The position numbers and the translations under genes are program-made. The notes below the pieces were generated by a model, which saw nothing but the letters and a program-made list of their open reading frames with translations, did no database searches and was not told where the DNA came from. A DNA stretch of 64,000 bases from Kitasatospora sp. CB01950 (GTDB taxonomy: Bacteria; Actinomycetota; Actinomycetes; Streptomycetales; Streptomycetaceae): assembly GCF_001905465.1 (NCBI RefSeq), contig NZ_LISX01000001.1:358419-422418 (forward strand), given 5' to 3'. Positions within the stretch are counted from its first letter, which is position 1. Every line of letters begins with the position of its first letter. This document shows positions 19,461 to 29,597 of this stretch, in pieces.

Positions 19461-20152
19461 CGGAACCCGCGGTGCTCCGGGACGGCCTGCCCGACTGGCT
19501 GCTACCGGTGCGCGACGCCGCCGAACGCGCCGTGCCGGAACAGCTCAGCCGCTTCCTGCCGCCCGCCGAGGGCGGCCGCCCGTCCGCAGTGCTGATGCTG
19601 TTCGGCGAGGGCCCGACCGGCCCCGACCTGCTGCTGATCGAACGGGCCCGCAGCCTGCGCTCGCACGCCGGCCAGCCGTCCTTCCCGGGCGGCGCGCTGG
19701 ACCCGGAGGACGGCGACCCGGCCACCACCGGCCCGCTCGCCGCGGCGCTCCGCGAGGCCACCGAGGAGACCGGCCTCGACCCGTCCGGCGTGCAACTGTT
19801 CGCCCGCCTGCCCGCGCTGTACATCCCGGTCAGCGGCTTCGTGGTGACGCCGGTGCTCGGCTGGTGGCGGCGCGAGTCGCCGGTCGCGGTGGTCGACCCG
19901 GCGGAGACCGGCGCGGTGTTCCGGGTACCGCTGACGGAGCTCACCGACCCGGCGAACCGGGCCCGGCTGCGCCACCCGTCGGGGTTCACCGGCCCCGCCT
20001 TCCAGGTGGCCGGCCGACTGGTGTGGGGCTTCACCGCCGGGGTGATCGACCGGGTGCTGCACTTCAGCGGCCTGGAACGCCCCTGGGACGGCGGCCGCAC
20101 CGTCGAACTCTCCGAGGAGGCCGTGGCCCTGTCGCTGCGCTCCGGCTCCTGA
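19457..20152 (+). CDS. Nudix hydrolase, CoA-pyrophosphatase-like
   Basis: A 231-residue Nudix protein. The Nudix box ([10 protein letters not shown]... with an insertion, then [10 protein letters not shown]) supplies the Mg2+-binding glutamates. The preceding [10 protein letters not shown] stretch is typical of NudL/CoA-pyrophosphatase-like proteins, which hydrolyse CoA or other nucleoside diphosphate derivatives. The Nudix box has a few extra residues between the Gly and REU parts. It is translationally coupled to nth and converges on the DUF4389 gene with 7 bases between them. Confidence 0.92.
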   Translation: MTEPAVLRDGLPDWLLPVRDAAERAVPEQLSRFLPPAEGGRPSAVLMLFGEGPTGPDLLLIERARSLRSHAGQPSFPGGALDPEDGDPATTGPLAAALREATEETGLDPSGVQLFARLPALYIPVSGFVVTPVLGWWRRESPVAVVDPAETGAVFRVPLTELTDPANRARLRHPSGFTGPAFQVAGRLVWGFTAGVIDRVLHFSGLERPWDGGRTVELSEEAVALSLRSGS

Positions 20153-20159
20153 CCGCCGC

Positions 20160-20966
20160 TCAGCGCCCGACGGGCAGCGGGGCGAGCGTCGAGACCACGT
20201 CCCCGGTGTAGGGGTTGTCGTCCTCGGACTGCCACTGGTCGCTCGCCGAGCCCGCCGCCCAGGACGCCGCCCCGAGCACCAGGTAGATCACCAGCAGCGC
20301 CTTCGCGGCCCCGGTCAGCACCAGCGGCCGGGTCGCGGAGCGCTCCGGCTCGGAGTTCGGCGGGTCGCCGAACACGCCCTTCGGGTAGGTGGAGGTGAGC
20401 ATCAGCAGGTACGCCTGGAACCGCATCCGGTACCGCAGCACCGCGGCGGTGGCCTCGAACAGCGCCTGCGGCATCCGCCCCATGATCAGCACCACCAGCC
20501 AGTGGATCACCGACACCGTCCACCAGCCGGCCTGCAACAGCCCCTGGACGATCGCCGCCGGAACGACCAGCACCAGCCGGAAGAACACCGCGAGCCGGTT
20601 CAGCGGCTCGCCGGGCCGCAGCTCGATCCGCACCGGGTGCTCGGGCGCCTGGAAGCGGAACGGCGGATAGCGGTCGACGATCAGCAGCATCGAGGCGTAG
20701 ACCCTGGTGTCGTACGCCACGAATCCGGCGAGCCACTCGGCGGCGAACCGGGGGAGCCGACCGCCGAACAGCGCCCCGAACCAGCCGATCACCGCGACCA
20801 CGAACGCCACGATCGACAGCAGCCACAGCACGATGAACTGCGGGATCAGCAGCAGCAGTCGCAGCAGCACGGTCAACCGGTTCTGGCGTGCCGACGGCGG
20901 GAGGTCCAGGGCGGGCCGGAATTCGGTGCGGTCCACGACCGGCACGTCCCACCTGGGCTGTTCCAT
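20160..20966 (-). CDS. DUF4389 membrane protein
   Basis: A 268-residue integral membrane protein of the DUF4389 family. A duplicated module (RLTVLLRLLLLIPQ... and RLAVFFRLVLVVPAAIVQ...) is each followed by a helix pair and a RYRMRFQAYLLMLTSTYP- or YDTRVYASMLLIVDRYPPF-type Tyr/Arg segment. There are about five membrane helices, the last near the C-terminus. Function unknown. The ATG at 20966 follows a CAGGGAG ribosome site. It is divergent from the MarP-like protease gene, 145 bases away. Confidence 0.86.
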   Translation of the reverse strand: MEQPRWDVPVVDRTEFRPALDLPPSARQNRLTVLLRLLLLIPQFIVLWLLSIVAFVVAVIGWFGALFGGRLPRFAAEWLAGFVAYDTRVYASMLLIVDRYPPFRFQAPEHPVRIELRPGEPLNRLAVFFRLVLVVPAAIVQGLLQAGWWTVSVIHWLVVLIMGRMPQALFEATAAVLRYRMRFQAYLLMLTSTYPKGVFGDPPNSEPERSATRPLVLTGAAKALLVIYLVLGAASWAAGSASDQWQSEDDNPYTGDVVSTLAPLPVGR

Positions 20967-21111
20967 GACACGACTCCCTGATCCCTCGTCAGCTGTCCGG
21001 ATGGTCAGACAGTCGCAACCTTCCCGGGCGCGGTGCCTGCCGGGCTGACCCGATCGGGCGACCACCGGCGGCCGGTGTCCCCCGCCCGGTGGGACGTGGG
21101 AGGGTATCCGG

Positions 21112-22296
21112 GTGAATGTCCTGGATCTCCTGCTGATCGCCGCCGCACTGGGCTTCGCCGTCTCCGGCTATCGGCAGGGCTTCGTGGTGGGCGTGCTCTC
21201 CGTGCTCGGCTTCCTCGGAGGCGGCCTGATCGCGGTCCAGCTGCTGCCGCTGCTCCTGCGTCACCTCTCCCAGGGCACCACGGCCTCGGTGGTGGCGGTC
21301 GTGGGGGTGGTCCTGCTCGCCGCGGTCGGCCAGGCGATCACCACCCACTTCGGCTGGAAGCTGCGCGGACGGATCGGCCGCGGCAAGGTCAAGATCCTGG
21401 ACGCCGTCGGCGGCTCGCTGGTGAACGTGCTGTCCATGCTGCTGGTGGCCTGGCTGATCGGCCTGCTGCTGGCGGGCACCTCGCTGCCCACCGTCTCCAA
21501 GCAGGTGCGCAACTCCGCGGTGCTCGGATCGGTGCAGGCGGCGCTGCCGCCCGACGCCCCGAACTGGTTCTCCGACTTCAGCAAGGAACTCGCCCGCAAC
21601 GGCTTCCCGCAGGTGTTCAACCCGTTCGAGCAGGAGCCGATCACCGAGGTGGAGCCGCCCGACCCGGCCCTGGCCGGCAGCGCCGGCGTCCGCCGGGCCA
21701 TGGGCTCCCTGGTGAAGGTGCTGGGCACCGCCCCCTCCTGCGGCAAGACCCTCGAAGGCTCCGGCTTCGTGTTCGCCCCGCACCGGGTGATGACCAACGC
21801 GCACGTGGTCGGCGGCGTCGACGAGCCGACCGTGCAGATCGGCGGCATCGGCCAGCTCTACGACGCCACCGTCGTCCGCTACGACTGGCAGCGCGACATC
21901 GCCGTGCTGGACGTCCCCCGGCTGAACGCCCCGCCGCTGACCTTCGCCGGCGAGGCCCGGAGCAACGACTCGGCGATCGTCGCGGGCTTCCCCGAGAACG
22001 GCGCGTTCAACGTCCAGCCCGCCCGCATCCGCGGCCGCATCCAGGCCAACGGCCCGGACATCTACCACCGCGGCCAGGTGGTCCGCGACGTCTACTCGAT
22101 CCGCTCACTGGTCCGCCAGGGCAACAGCGGCGGTCCGCTGCTCACTCCCGACGGCCAGGTGTACGGCGTGGTGTTCGCCAAGTCCCTGGACAGCCCCGAC
22201 ACCGGCTACGTGCTGACCGCCGACGAGGTGAAGGACGACGTCGCCCAGGGCGCCGCCGCCTCCGGCAAGGTCGACACCGAGGGCTGCGCGCTCTGA
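21112..22296 (+). CDS. marP: MarP-like membrane serine protease (CvpA domain + trypsin-like)
   Basis: A 394-residue protein with four N-terminal CvpA/colicin V-type helices (residues 1-130) and an extracytoplasmic trypsin-like domain. The triad is visible: His231 (MTNAHVVGG), Asp262 (QRDIAVLDV) and Ser339 (QGNSGGPLL). Cys residues near 216 (APSCGKT) and the C-terminus (EGCAL) could form the disulfide described in mycobacterial MarP (Rv3671c), a protease needed for acid and oxidative stress resistance. The start is GTG. Location beside nth and Nudix supports the assignment. Confidence 0.93.
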   Translation: MNVLDLLLIAAALGFAVSGYRQGFVVGVLSVLGFLGGGLIAVQLLPLLLRHLSQGTTASVVAVVGVVLLAAVGQAITTHFGWKLRGRIGRGKVKILDAVGGSLVNVLSMLLVAWLIGLLLAGTSLPTVSKQVRNSAVLGSVQAALPPDAPNWFSDFSKELARNGFPQVFNPFEQEPITEVEPPDPALAGSAGVRRAMGSLVKVLGTAPSCGKTLEGSGFVFAPHRVMTNAHVVGGVDEPTVQIGGIGQLYDATVVRYDWQRDIAVLDVPRLNAPPLTFAGEARSNDSAIVAGFPENGAFNVQPARIRGRIQANGPDIYHRGQVVRDVYSIRSLVRQGNSGGPLLTPDGQVYGVVFAKSLDSPDTGYVLTADEVKDDVAQGAAASGKVDTEGCAL

Positions 22297-22421
22297 CCGG
22301 CCGCCCGCCGGGCAATCTCTGACGACCCGTCGGCCTCGCCTGGTAGCGTCGGCCGAGCTCACCCGAACGGCCCAGCCGGGCCGCCCCGGCGGAGCTCGAC
22401 GGGAGAGGTTCGACACACGTC

Positions 22422-23123
22422 ATGATGGGTCACTCGCACGCGGTCAGCGGCGCGCTGCTGTTCGCGGCCACCGCGCCGTTCGTCCCACCGCTGATGGGGA
22501 TGCACCTGACGCCCGCCGACGTGCTGATGGGCACCGTGCTGTGCGCCGGCGCGGCGCTGCTGCCGGACCTCGACCACCACGACGGGACGATCGCCAACTT
22601 CCTCGGCCCGGTCTCCAAGATGCTGTGCCGCTTCGTCGCCTGGGCCTCCGGCGGCCACCGGCACGCCACCCACTCACTGCTGTTCGTGGCCCTGATGGGC
22701 GGCGGCAGCTGGGCCGGCATCACCTTCCTGGGCCGGTACTTCACCATCGGGCTGAGCTTCTTCCTGCTCGCCATGGCGATCAAGGCGCTGCGTTTGCACC
22801 CGCCGGGCCACGGAGCGGTGTCCTGGATCACCGTGGTCGGCCTGGCCGCGCTCGGCACCTTCGGCATGCTTACCTGGCTGCCCAACGCCCCGGGCTGGCT
22901 GCCCTACGCGGTGGCCCTGGGCACCCTGGCGCACCTGCTCGGCGACTGCCTGACCAAGCAGGGCTCGCCGCTGCTGTGGCCGCACAAGGAGCGCTACGAG
23001 ATCGTCCTGATCAAGCGCACCGGCAACGACATGGAGACGAAGATCCTCGTCCCGGTGATGACGGTGGCGACCTTCGGCCTGCTGCTCTGGTCCACCGCGA
23101 TCTCGCCGACCGTGCTGGGCTGA
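22422..23123 (+). CDS. YdjM/DUF457-type membrane-bound metal-dependent hydrolase
   Basis: A 233-residue membrane protein. It has the family's metal-ligand pattern: HSHAVSG at the N-terminus, LLPDLDHHDG near residue 47, GGHRHATHSLL near 86 and AHLLGDCLTKQG near 180. Four to five hydrophobic helices separate these. Related proteins (YdjM, LexA-regulated in E. coli) are assumed hydrolases acting on membrane substrates; no substrate is known. GGGAGAGG is the ribosome site; a second ATG follows directly. A strong hairpin with T-tract ends the unit. Confidence 0.9.
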   Translation: MMGHSHAVSGALLFAATAPFVPPLMGMHLTPADVLMGTVLCAGAALLPDLDHHDGTIANFLGPVSKMLCRFVAWASGGHRHATHSLLFVALMGGGSWAGITFLGRYFTIGLSFFLLAMAIKALRLHPPGHGAVSWITVVGLAALGTFGMLTWLPNAPGWLPYAVALGTLAHLLGDCLTKQGSPLLWPHKERYEIVLIKRTGNDMETKILVPVMTVATFGLLLWSTAISPTVLG

Positions 23124-23141
23124 GACCTCTTCGCCGACACG

Positions 23142-23178
23142 GGAGGGAGCACCACCGGGGTGGTGCTCCCTCCGCTTT
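23142..23178 (+). terminator. Intrinsic terminator after the metal-dependent hydrolase
   Basis: A perfect 15-bp stem (23142-23156 with 23159-23173) is followed by GCTTTT. It is one of the clearest rho-independent terminators in the window. Confidence 0.9.
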
Positions 23179-23226
23179 TGCGCCGGTCCGTTCGCTCCCG
23201 CCCGGGTTCCGTGCCGACAGGCTCTG

Positions 23227-23430
23227 TCAGCCCTCCCGGCGCAGCCTCGCGCCGACCCAGCGGGCGCGCCGTCCGATGATCTTTGGAATGCCGAGCCGGT
23301 ACCCCGTGCTGCGTGGCGTCCGCTCGGCGGGCTGGTAGGGCCACTCCGGCTGCGGAACGTGCTGCTGCGAGCTGCTGCTGCCACGGCGGCCTCGGCGCGG
23401 CTGGGCTTCTCGATCGGGCATCCAGGTCAT
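23227..23430 (-). CDS. Small basic hypothetical protein (67 aa)
   Basis: A 67-residue frame with an Arg/Gln/Ser-rich N-terminus and a C-terminal segment PEWPYQPAERTPRSTGYRLG, then PKIIGRRARWVGARLRREG. This looks protein-like rather than a GC shadow, and no competing gene covers it. There is no ribosome site before the ATG at 23430; an in-frame ATG at 23421 and a longer GTG-type start are alternatives. The function is unknown. It sits alone between two convergent transcription units. Confidence 0.4.
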   Translation of the reverse strand: MTWMPDREAQPRRGRRGSSSSQQHVPQPEWPYQPAERTPRSTGYRLGIPKIIGRRARWVGARLRREG

Positions 23431-23551
23431 ACCGGAGGGATTCCCTGGGGCCGCCCGGAGTAACCGCCCTGGCGGCATGCGACTGGCTTATGCGCTTGTC
23501 ATATGAACGTCGTCAAGTCTCAGGAAGCACACCGGTGTTGACGCCGGGAAG

Positions 23552-24520
23552 TCAGCCGTCCTTGTGCTGCCTGACCCACCCGATCAGCTCCGTCGCGAAC
23601 TCCTCCGGCACCTCCTCGTGCGGGAAGTGCCCCACCCCCGGCAGCAGCCGCCACCGGTACGGCGCGGAGACGAACTCGCCCGCCCCCAACGCCGTCCGCG
23701 ACAGCAGCACCGGATCGGACGCGCCCTGCACGTGCAGCACCGGCGCGGTGATCTGCTTCTTCATCCTGCGCGCGAACTGGATGCCGTCCGGCCGCGCCAT
23801 CGAGCGCATCAGCCAGCGGTACGGCTCGATCGAGCAGTGCGCGGTGCTCGGCACCTGGATCGCCTGGCGGTAGGAGGCCACTGCCTCCTCGGACAGCATG
23901 TTCGGCCCCGTCCAGGCCCGCAGGTAGTCGCCCACCAGCGCCCCGTCGTCCGCTACCAGCCGGCGCTCCGGGATCCACGGCCGCTGGAAGCCCAGCACGT
24001 GCTCGAACGCGGCGATCTGCTTCCGGTCCGTCAGCAGCGCCCGCCGCAGGTGCCGCGGGTGCGCGGCCGACACCACCGTCAGGCTGCGGATCACCGAGGG
24101 ACGCATCACCGCGGCCACCCAGGCCAGCGTGCCGCCGGTGCCGTGCCCCACCAGGTGCGCCTGACGCTCGCCCAGCGAACGGATCACGCCGGTGATGTCC
24201 AGCGCCAGGTTGCCGGGGTCGTAGCCGCGCGGGGTGCGGTCCGAGCCGCCCATCCCGCGCAGGTCCAGCGCAACCGCCCGGAAGCCCGCCTCGGCGAGCG
24301 CCGTCAGCTGGTGCCGCCACGCCCACCAGTACTCCGGCCAGCCGTGCACCAGCAGCACCAGCGGCCCTTCGCCGATCTCGGCGATGTGGAAACGCGCGCC
24401 GTTCGCGGCCAGATCGCGGTGCGTCCAGGGCCCGGCCGAACGGACGCTCCACGGCTCCCCGGCAGCCGGCCGGACGGGAACGGAGGCGGGCTCATCCACG
24501 GGCTTCTGGTCCAACGACAT
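23552..24520 (-). CDS. EphE-like alpha/beta hydrolase lacking the usual nucleophile
   Basis: This 322-residue protein has the epoxide-hydrolase layout: oxyanion motif VHGWPEYWWAW, strand 4 segment ALDLRGMGGSDRTP, cap domain, and C-terminal GVGHFPHEEVPEEF with the His. The nucleophile elbow, normally G-H-D-W-G in this family, reads LVGHGTGGTLAW, placing Gly127 where Asp should be. Either the enzyme is inactive or chemistry has moved. The position beside marP and a holin-family gene mirrors mycobacterial ephE. The family is certain; activity is doubtful. Confidence 0.88.
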   Translation of the reverse strand: MSLDQKPVDEPASVPVRPAAGEPWSVRSAGPWTHRDLAANGARFHIAEIGEGPLVLLVHGWPEYWWAWRHQLTALAEAGFRAVALDLRGMGGSDRTPRGYDPGNLALDITGVIRSLGERQAHLVGHGTGGTLAWVAAVMRPSVIRSLTVVSAAHPRHLRRALLTDRKQIAAFEHVLGFQRPWIPERRLVADDGALVGDYLRAWTGPNMLSEEAVASYRQAIQVPSTAHCSIEPYRWLMRSMARPDGIQFARRMKKQITAPVLHVQGASDPVLLSRTALGAGEFVSAPYRWRLLPGVGHFPHEEVPEEFATELIGWVRQHKDG

Positions 24521-24598
24521 ACCCGCAGCCTGTCATACCCGCGCCCTCCGTACCTGCCCGGCACTCGCACCCGGACGCAAACCGTTACCGGCGGTCGG

Positions 24599-25075
24599 TC
24601 ACTGGATCCGGCCCAGTGCCCGGTCGATCTCCTCCTTGGTGGCCGGTCGCGGCCTGGCGTTCCTCAGCACCTGCGCGGTGGCCTGCGCACCGGCGAGGGT
24701 GCGCTCCGGCTTCCGGACCTTCTTGAAGTACCGGATCATCATGAACGCCAGCAGCAGCGCGATCAGCACGTACGCGCCGCCGACGATGGCGAAGGACCAG
24801 CCGGTGGTGATGCCGAGCGCCTGCAGGCCCCAGGCGAAGGCGAACGAGAACATCGGGATCGACGCCAGCGCCACCACGCCGGCCACCACGCCGGCCGCGG
24901 TGCCGATGCCGCCGCGCACCACGTCCGCCTTGATCTCGGCCTTGGCCAGCGCGATCTCGTCGTGCACCAGGCTGGACAGCTCGGCGGAGGCTGCGGCGAA
25001 CAGCTCGCCGACGGTGCGCTCGCCCTCGTGCGGGATGCGGCCGTTGCCGTTCGGGTTGGTGGCTCCTGCGGCCAT
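24599..25075 (-). CDS. Phage-holin-family (DUF1469-type) two-helix membrane protein
   Basis: A 158-residue protein with a cytoplasmic amphipathic helix (ERTVGELFAAASAELSSLVH), the conserved EIALAKAEIKADV signature and two membrane helices (about residues 60-85 and 95-118). A charged tail ends in EEIDRALGRIQ. The name comes from sequence similarity; a lysis role is unlikely in this core context. I chose the ATG at 25075 because GGAG lies 6 bases upstream; GTG at 25126 and ATG at 25087 are alternatives. Confidence 0.85.
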   Translation of the reverse strand: MAAGATNPNGNGRIPHEGERTVGELFAAASAELSSLVHDEIALAKAEIKADVVRGGIGTAAGVVAGVVALASIPMFSFAFAWGLQALGITTGWSFAIVGGAYVLIALLLAFMMIRYFKKVRKPERTLAGAQATAQVLRNARPRPATKEEIDRALGRIQ

Positions 25076-25200
25076 CGGCGTCTCCATTTCGGGGGCTGGG
25101 CGTTCGGCGTGCTGAGGGTGCGTCACGCACCGGTGTCAGCTCAGCATCATGCCCCTACCGGTGAGTCGGGCACCACTCCGGGTCCCCGGCGGACGGCGTG

Positions 25201-26490
25201 TCACCGTCGGCGTTGGTACACATCGGGGATGCCGTCGCCGTCCGAATCGCGGTCCTCGTCCTCGCACAGCTGCCGGTAGTACCGGTTGCGGCGCTTGAGC
25301 AGCAGGGTGCCGACCACCGCGCAGGTCAGCGAACCCACCAGGACGGCCTCCTTGCACAGCTCCGCCAAATGCGGGTCGTCGACGAACGCCAGATCGCTGA
25401 TCAGCAGCGACACCGTGAAGCCGATGCCCGCCACGGTGGACAGCGCGAACATGTCCGACCAGGTCAGCTGCGGGTTCAGGGTGGCCCTGGTGTAGCGGGC
25501 GGCCAGCCAGGTGCCGCCGAAGATGCCCACCGACTTGCCGATCAGCAGGCCGATCACGATGCCCAGCGGCGCCGCCTCGGTGAACACCTCGCCCAGCACC
25601 TTCGCGGACACCGGCACACCCGCCGCGAACAGCGCGAACATCGGCACCGCGAACCCCGCCGACAGCGGCCGCACCAGGTGTTCGACGTGCTCGCCGGGGG
25701 AGCGCTCCTCGCCCTCCTCGCGGTGGCAGCGCAGGATCAGGCCCATCGCCACACCGGCCACCGTCGCGTGGACGCCGCTCTCGTGCATCAGCGCCCAGAT
25801 CACCACGCCCAGCGGCACCAGCACCCACCAGCGGCCCAGCCCGCGCCGGTGCAGGAACCAGAACAGCACCAGCCCCGCCAGCGCCGCGCCCAGCGCCCAG
25901 AAGGTGATCCCGGACGAGTAGAAGACCGCGATGATCAGGATCGCGATCAGGTCGTCCACCACCGCCAGGGTCAGCAGGAACGCCCGCAGCGCGGACGGCA
26001 GATGACTGCCCACCACGGCCAGCACGCCCAGCGCGAACGCGATGTCGGTGGCCGTCGGGATCGCCCAGCCCGCCGGATGCCCGTCGCCGACCACGTTCAC
26101 CACCGTGTACAGCACCGCCGGCAGCACCACACCGCACACCGCCGCCACCACCGGCAGCAGCGCCGCACTCGGCGTCCGCAGTTCCCCGGCCACGAATTCG
26201 CGTTTCAGCTCGATGCCCGCGACGAAGAAGAAGATCGTCAGCAGCCCGTCCTGCGCCCAGGCCTCCAGCGGCAGGTCCAGGTGCAGCGGTGCGGACGGGC
26301 CGAAGGTCAGCCCCCGCACCGTCTCGTAGGCGTGCGGCCAGACGTTCGCCCAGATCAGCGCGACGATCGCGGCGCCCAGCAGCAGGATTCCGCCGACCGT
26401 CTCGGTGCGCAGGGCGTCCGCGAGGAAGCGGCGTTCGGGCAGCGGGAGCAGGCCGAGAAACTGACGGCGCTCGTTGGACGGGCTGGCCAC
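25201..26490 (-). CDS. nhaA: Na+/H+ antiporter NhaA
   Basis: A 429-residue NhaA antiporter that expels Na+ in exchange for protons. Diagnostic stretches are FFFVAGIELKREFVAGEL, IPTATDIAFALGVLAVVG and the ion-binding aspartate pair in LTLAVVDDLIAILII. A 4-residue DGDG-type cluster in the cytosolic tail (EDRDSDGDGIPDVYQRRR) resembles a thrombospondin type 3 calcium loop, which is not part of the usual NhaA fold. AGGAGG lies 6 bases before the GTG at 26490. The upstream spacer holds a repeated TCAAGG (minus strand, 11-base period) of unknown role. Confidence 0.94.
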   Translation of the reverse strand: MASPSNERRQFLGLLPLPERRFLADALRTETVGGILLLGAAIVALIWANVWPHAYETVRGLTFGPSAPLHLDLPLEAWAQDGLLTIFFFVAGIELKREFVAGELRTPSAALLPVVAAVCGVVLPAVLYTVVNVVGDGHPAGWAIPTATDIAFALGVLAVVGSHLPSALRAFLLTLAVVDDLIAILIIAVFYSSGITFWALGAALAGLVLFWFLHRRGLGRWWVLVPLGVVIWALMHESGVHATVAGVAMGLILRCHREEGEERSPGEHVEHLVRPLSAGFAVPMFALFAAGVPVSAKVLGEVFTEAAPLGIVIGLLIGKSVGIFGGTWLAARYTRATLNPQLTWSDMFALSTVAGIGFTVSLLISDLAFVDDPHLAELCKEAVLVGSLTCAVVGTLLLKRRNRYYRQLCEDEDRDSDGDGIPDVYQRRR

Positions 26491-26659
26491 GGGGGACCTC
26501 CTGAGGCGGGCGGCATGCGGACACACGGGTGGTGCAGTGCCGACCAGACTTCCCGGCGCGCCTCAGAACCTTGATGGTTCCTTGACATCCTACGGGGCGC
26601 GGCAAGAGGTATGTCGTTCTGTCTTACTTTATGAGGATTCGTTCCCGGGGGAACGACAA

Positions 26660-26703
26660 CGGGCCGGGCCCGCTCCGATGTCTCACGGAGCGGGCCCGGC
26701 CCG
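26660..26703. terminator. 18-bp hairpin terminator downstream of acs
   Basis: A perfect 18-bp stem (26660-26677 with 26686-26703) with an 8-base loop lies 16 bases past the acs stop on the minus strand. A second 7-bp palindrome (26640-26655) follows it. Confidence 0.85.
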
Positions 26704-26718
26704 GTGGCTGAGGGAAGG

Positions 26719-28671
<1,953 letters not shown>

Positions 28672-28979
28672 CGCGCACTCCTCATCGAGTCTCAAATACC
28701 GGGAACCTCGTGCGGAGGATGGTCCCGTGTGTCCCAGCGCACAGCTCACCAGGCCAAGAGCCGTGTTGACAAGAGGCTCCGGAAAATTGGTGTAGACCTT
28801 TGATCGGCAGCAGGCCGCGCCCCCGATGGACGCCTCCGGTGTCGCTCGCCCGGTCCTCCCGACGCCTTCCCGCCCCCGGGTCGGATCAATCCCGCACAGC
28901 ACCTTGACGACCCCCCGCCCCGGTACTCCACTGACGGTACGCAACCCATCACCGTACGCGACAGTGACGGGGGTTCTGC
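28672..28979. promoter_or_regulatory. Divergent promoter region with a DasR-like palindrome (28786-28801)
   Basis: This spacer separates acs (minus) from the YiiX-like gene (plus). ATTGGTGTAGACCTTT (28786-28801) resembles the dre element bound by the GntR regulator DasR (consensus around TGGTCTAGACCA). A consensus TTGACA at 28766-28771 on the plus strand lies 18-19 bases before TGTAGA inside that palindrome, so a bound repressor would cover the -10 box. No gene is seen in the spacer. Confidence 0.45.
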
Positions 28980-29501
28980 ATGACCGACACCTCACCCCGG
29001 CCCGGCGACTTCGCGGTCGTCCCCATGGACGGACGCACCGGCCGCCTGATCCGGATCGGCCAATTCCTCAACGGCGACGGATTCTCCGACTACGAACACG
29101 CCTTCGTCTTCGTCGGCGACGGCCTCCTGGTCGAGGCCCAACCTGGCGGCGCGGCACTCAATCCGCTCGGCAACTACGACGGACGACACGTGCTCTGGTC
29201 CACCGACCGCATACCGCTCACCGACGACCAGCGCACCGCCGTCACCACCGCTGCCCGCTCCTACATAGGCACCCCCTACTCCTTCGCCGACTACCTCGCC
29301 CTCGGCGCGCACCGCCTGCACCTTCCCGCGGGCCCGCCGCTGCGCAAGTACGTCGCCTCCACCAAGCACATGATCTGCTCGCAACTCGTCGACCAGTGCT
29401 ACCGGGACGCCGGCGTCCACCTGTTCGACGACCATCGCTGGTCCGGCTATGTCACCCCGGCGGACCTGGCCAACCTGCTCACCCGCCGCACCGGCGGCTG
29501 A
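28980..29501 (+). CDS. Permuted NlpC/P60-like (YiiX/YaeF) amidase
   Basis: A 173-residue protein of the permuted papain-like fold. The catalytic His comes first ([12 protein letters not shown], near residue 39) and the Cys later ([17 protein letters not shown], near residue 133), the order typical of YiiX-type enzymes. The opening [13 protein letters not shown] and the segment [20 protein letters not shown] are also characteristic. There is no signal peptide, so it acts in the cytoplasm, perhaps as a lipid- or peptide-amide hydrolase. A hairpin follows. Confidence 0.83.
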   Translation: MTDTSPRPGDFAVVPMDGRTGRLIRIGQFLNGDGFSDYEHAFVFVGDGLLVEAQPGGAALNPLGNYDGRHVLWSTDRIPLTDDQRTAVTTAARSYIGTPYSFADYLALGAHRLHLPAGPPLRKYVASTKHMICSQLVDQCYRDAGVHLFDDHRWSGYVTPADLANLLTRRTGG

Positions 29502-29510
29502 CGCACAACC

Positions 29511-29541
29511 AGGGGCGCTGGAGAACTCTCCACGCGCCCCT
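29511..29541 (+). terminator. Hairpin terminator after the YiiX-like gene
   Basis: Positions 29511-29524 pair with 29527-29541 with one bulge, followed by GTTCCTTCTTC. The arms resemble the AGGGGCGCGGGGA repeat seen at 15685 and 55712. Confidence 0.7.
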
Positions 29542-29597
29542 GTTCCTTCTTCACGACCGTCGGTCGGCCCTCCCCGGTTCGCCCTTCGGGCGGCCGG

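Noticed and set aside
24599..25126. Prophage lysis holin
   Set aside because: The gene is a DUF1469-type core membrane protein with conserved chromosomal neighbours and no endolysin or phage genes.
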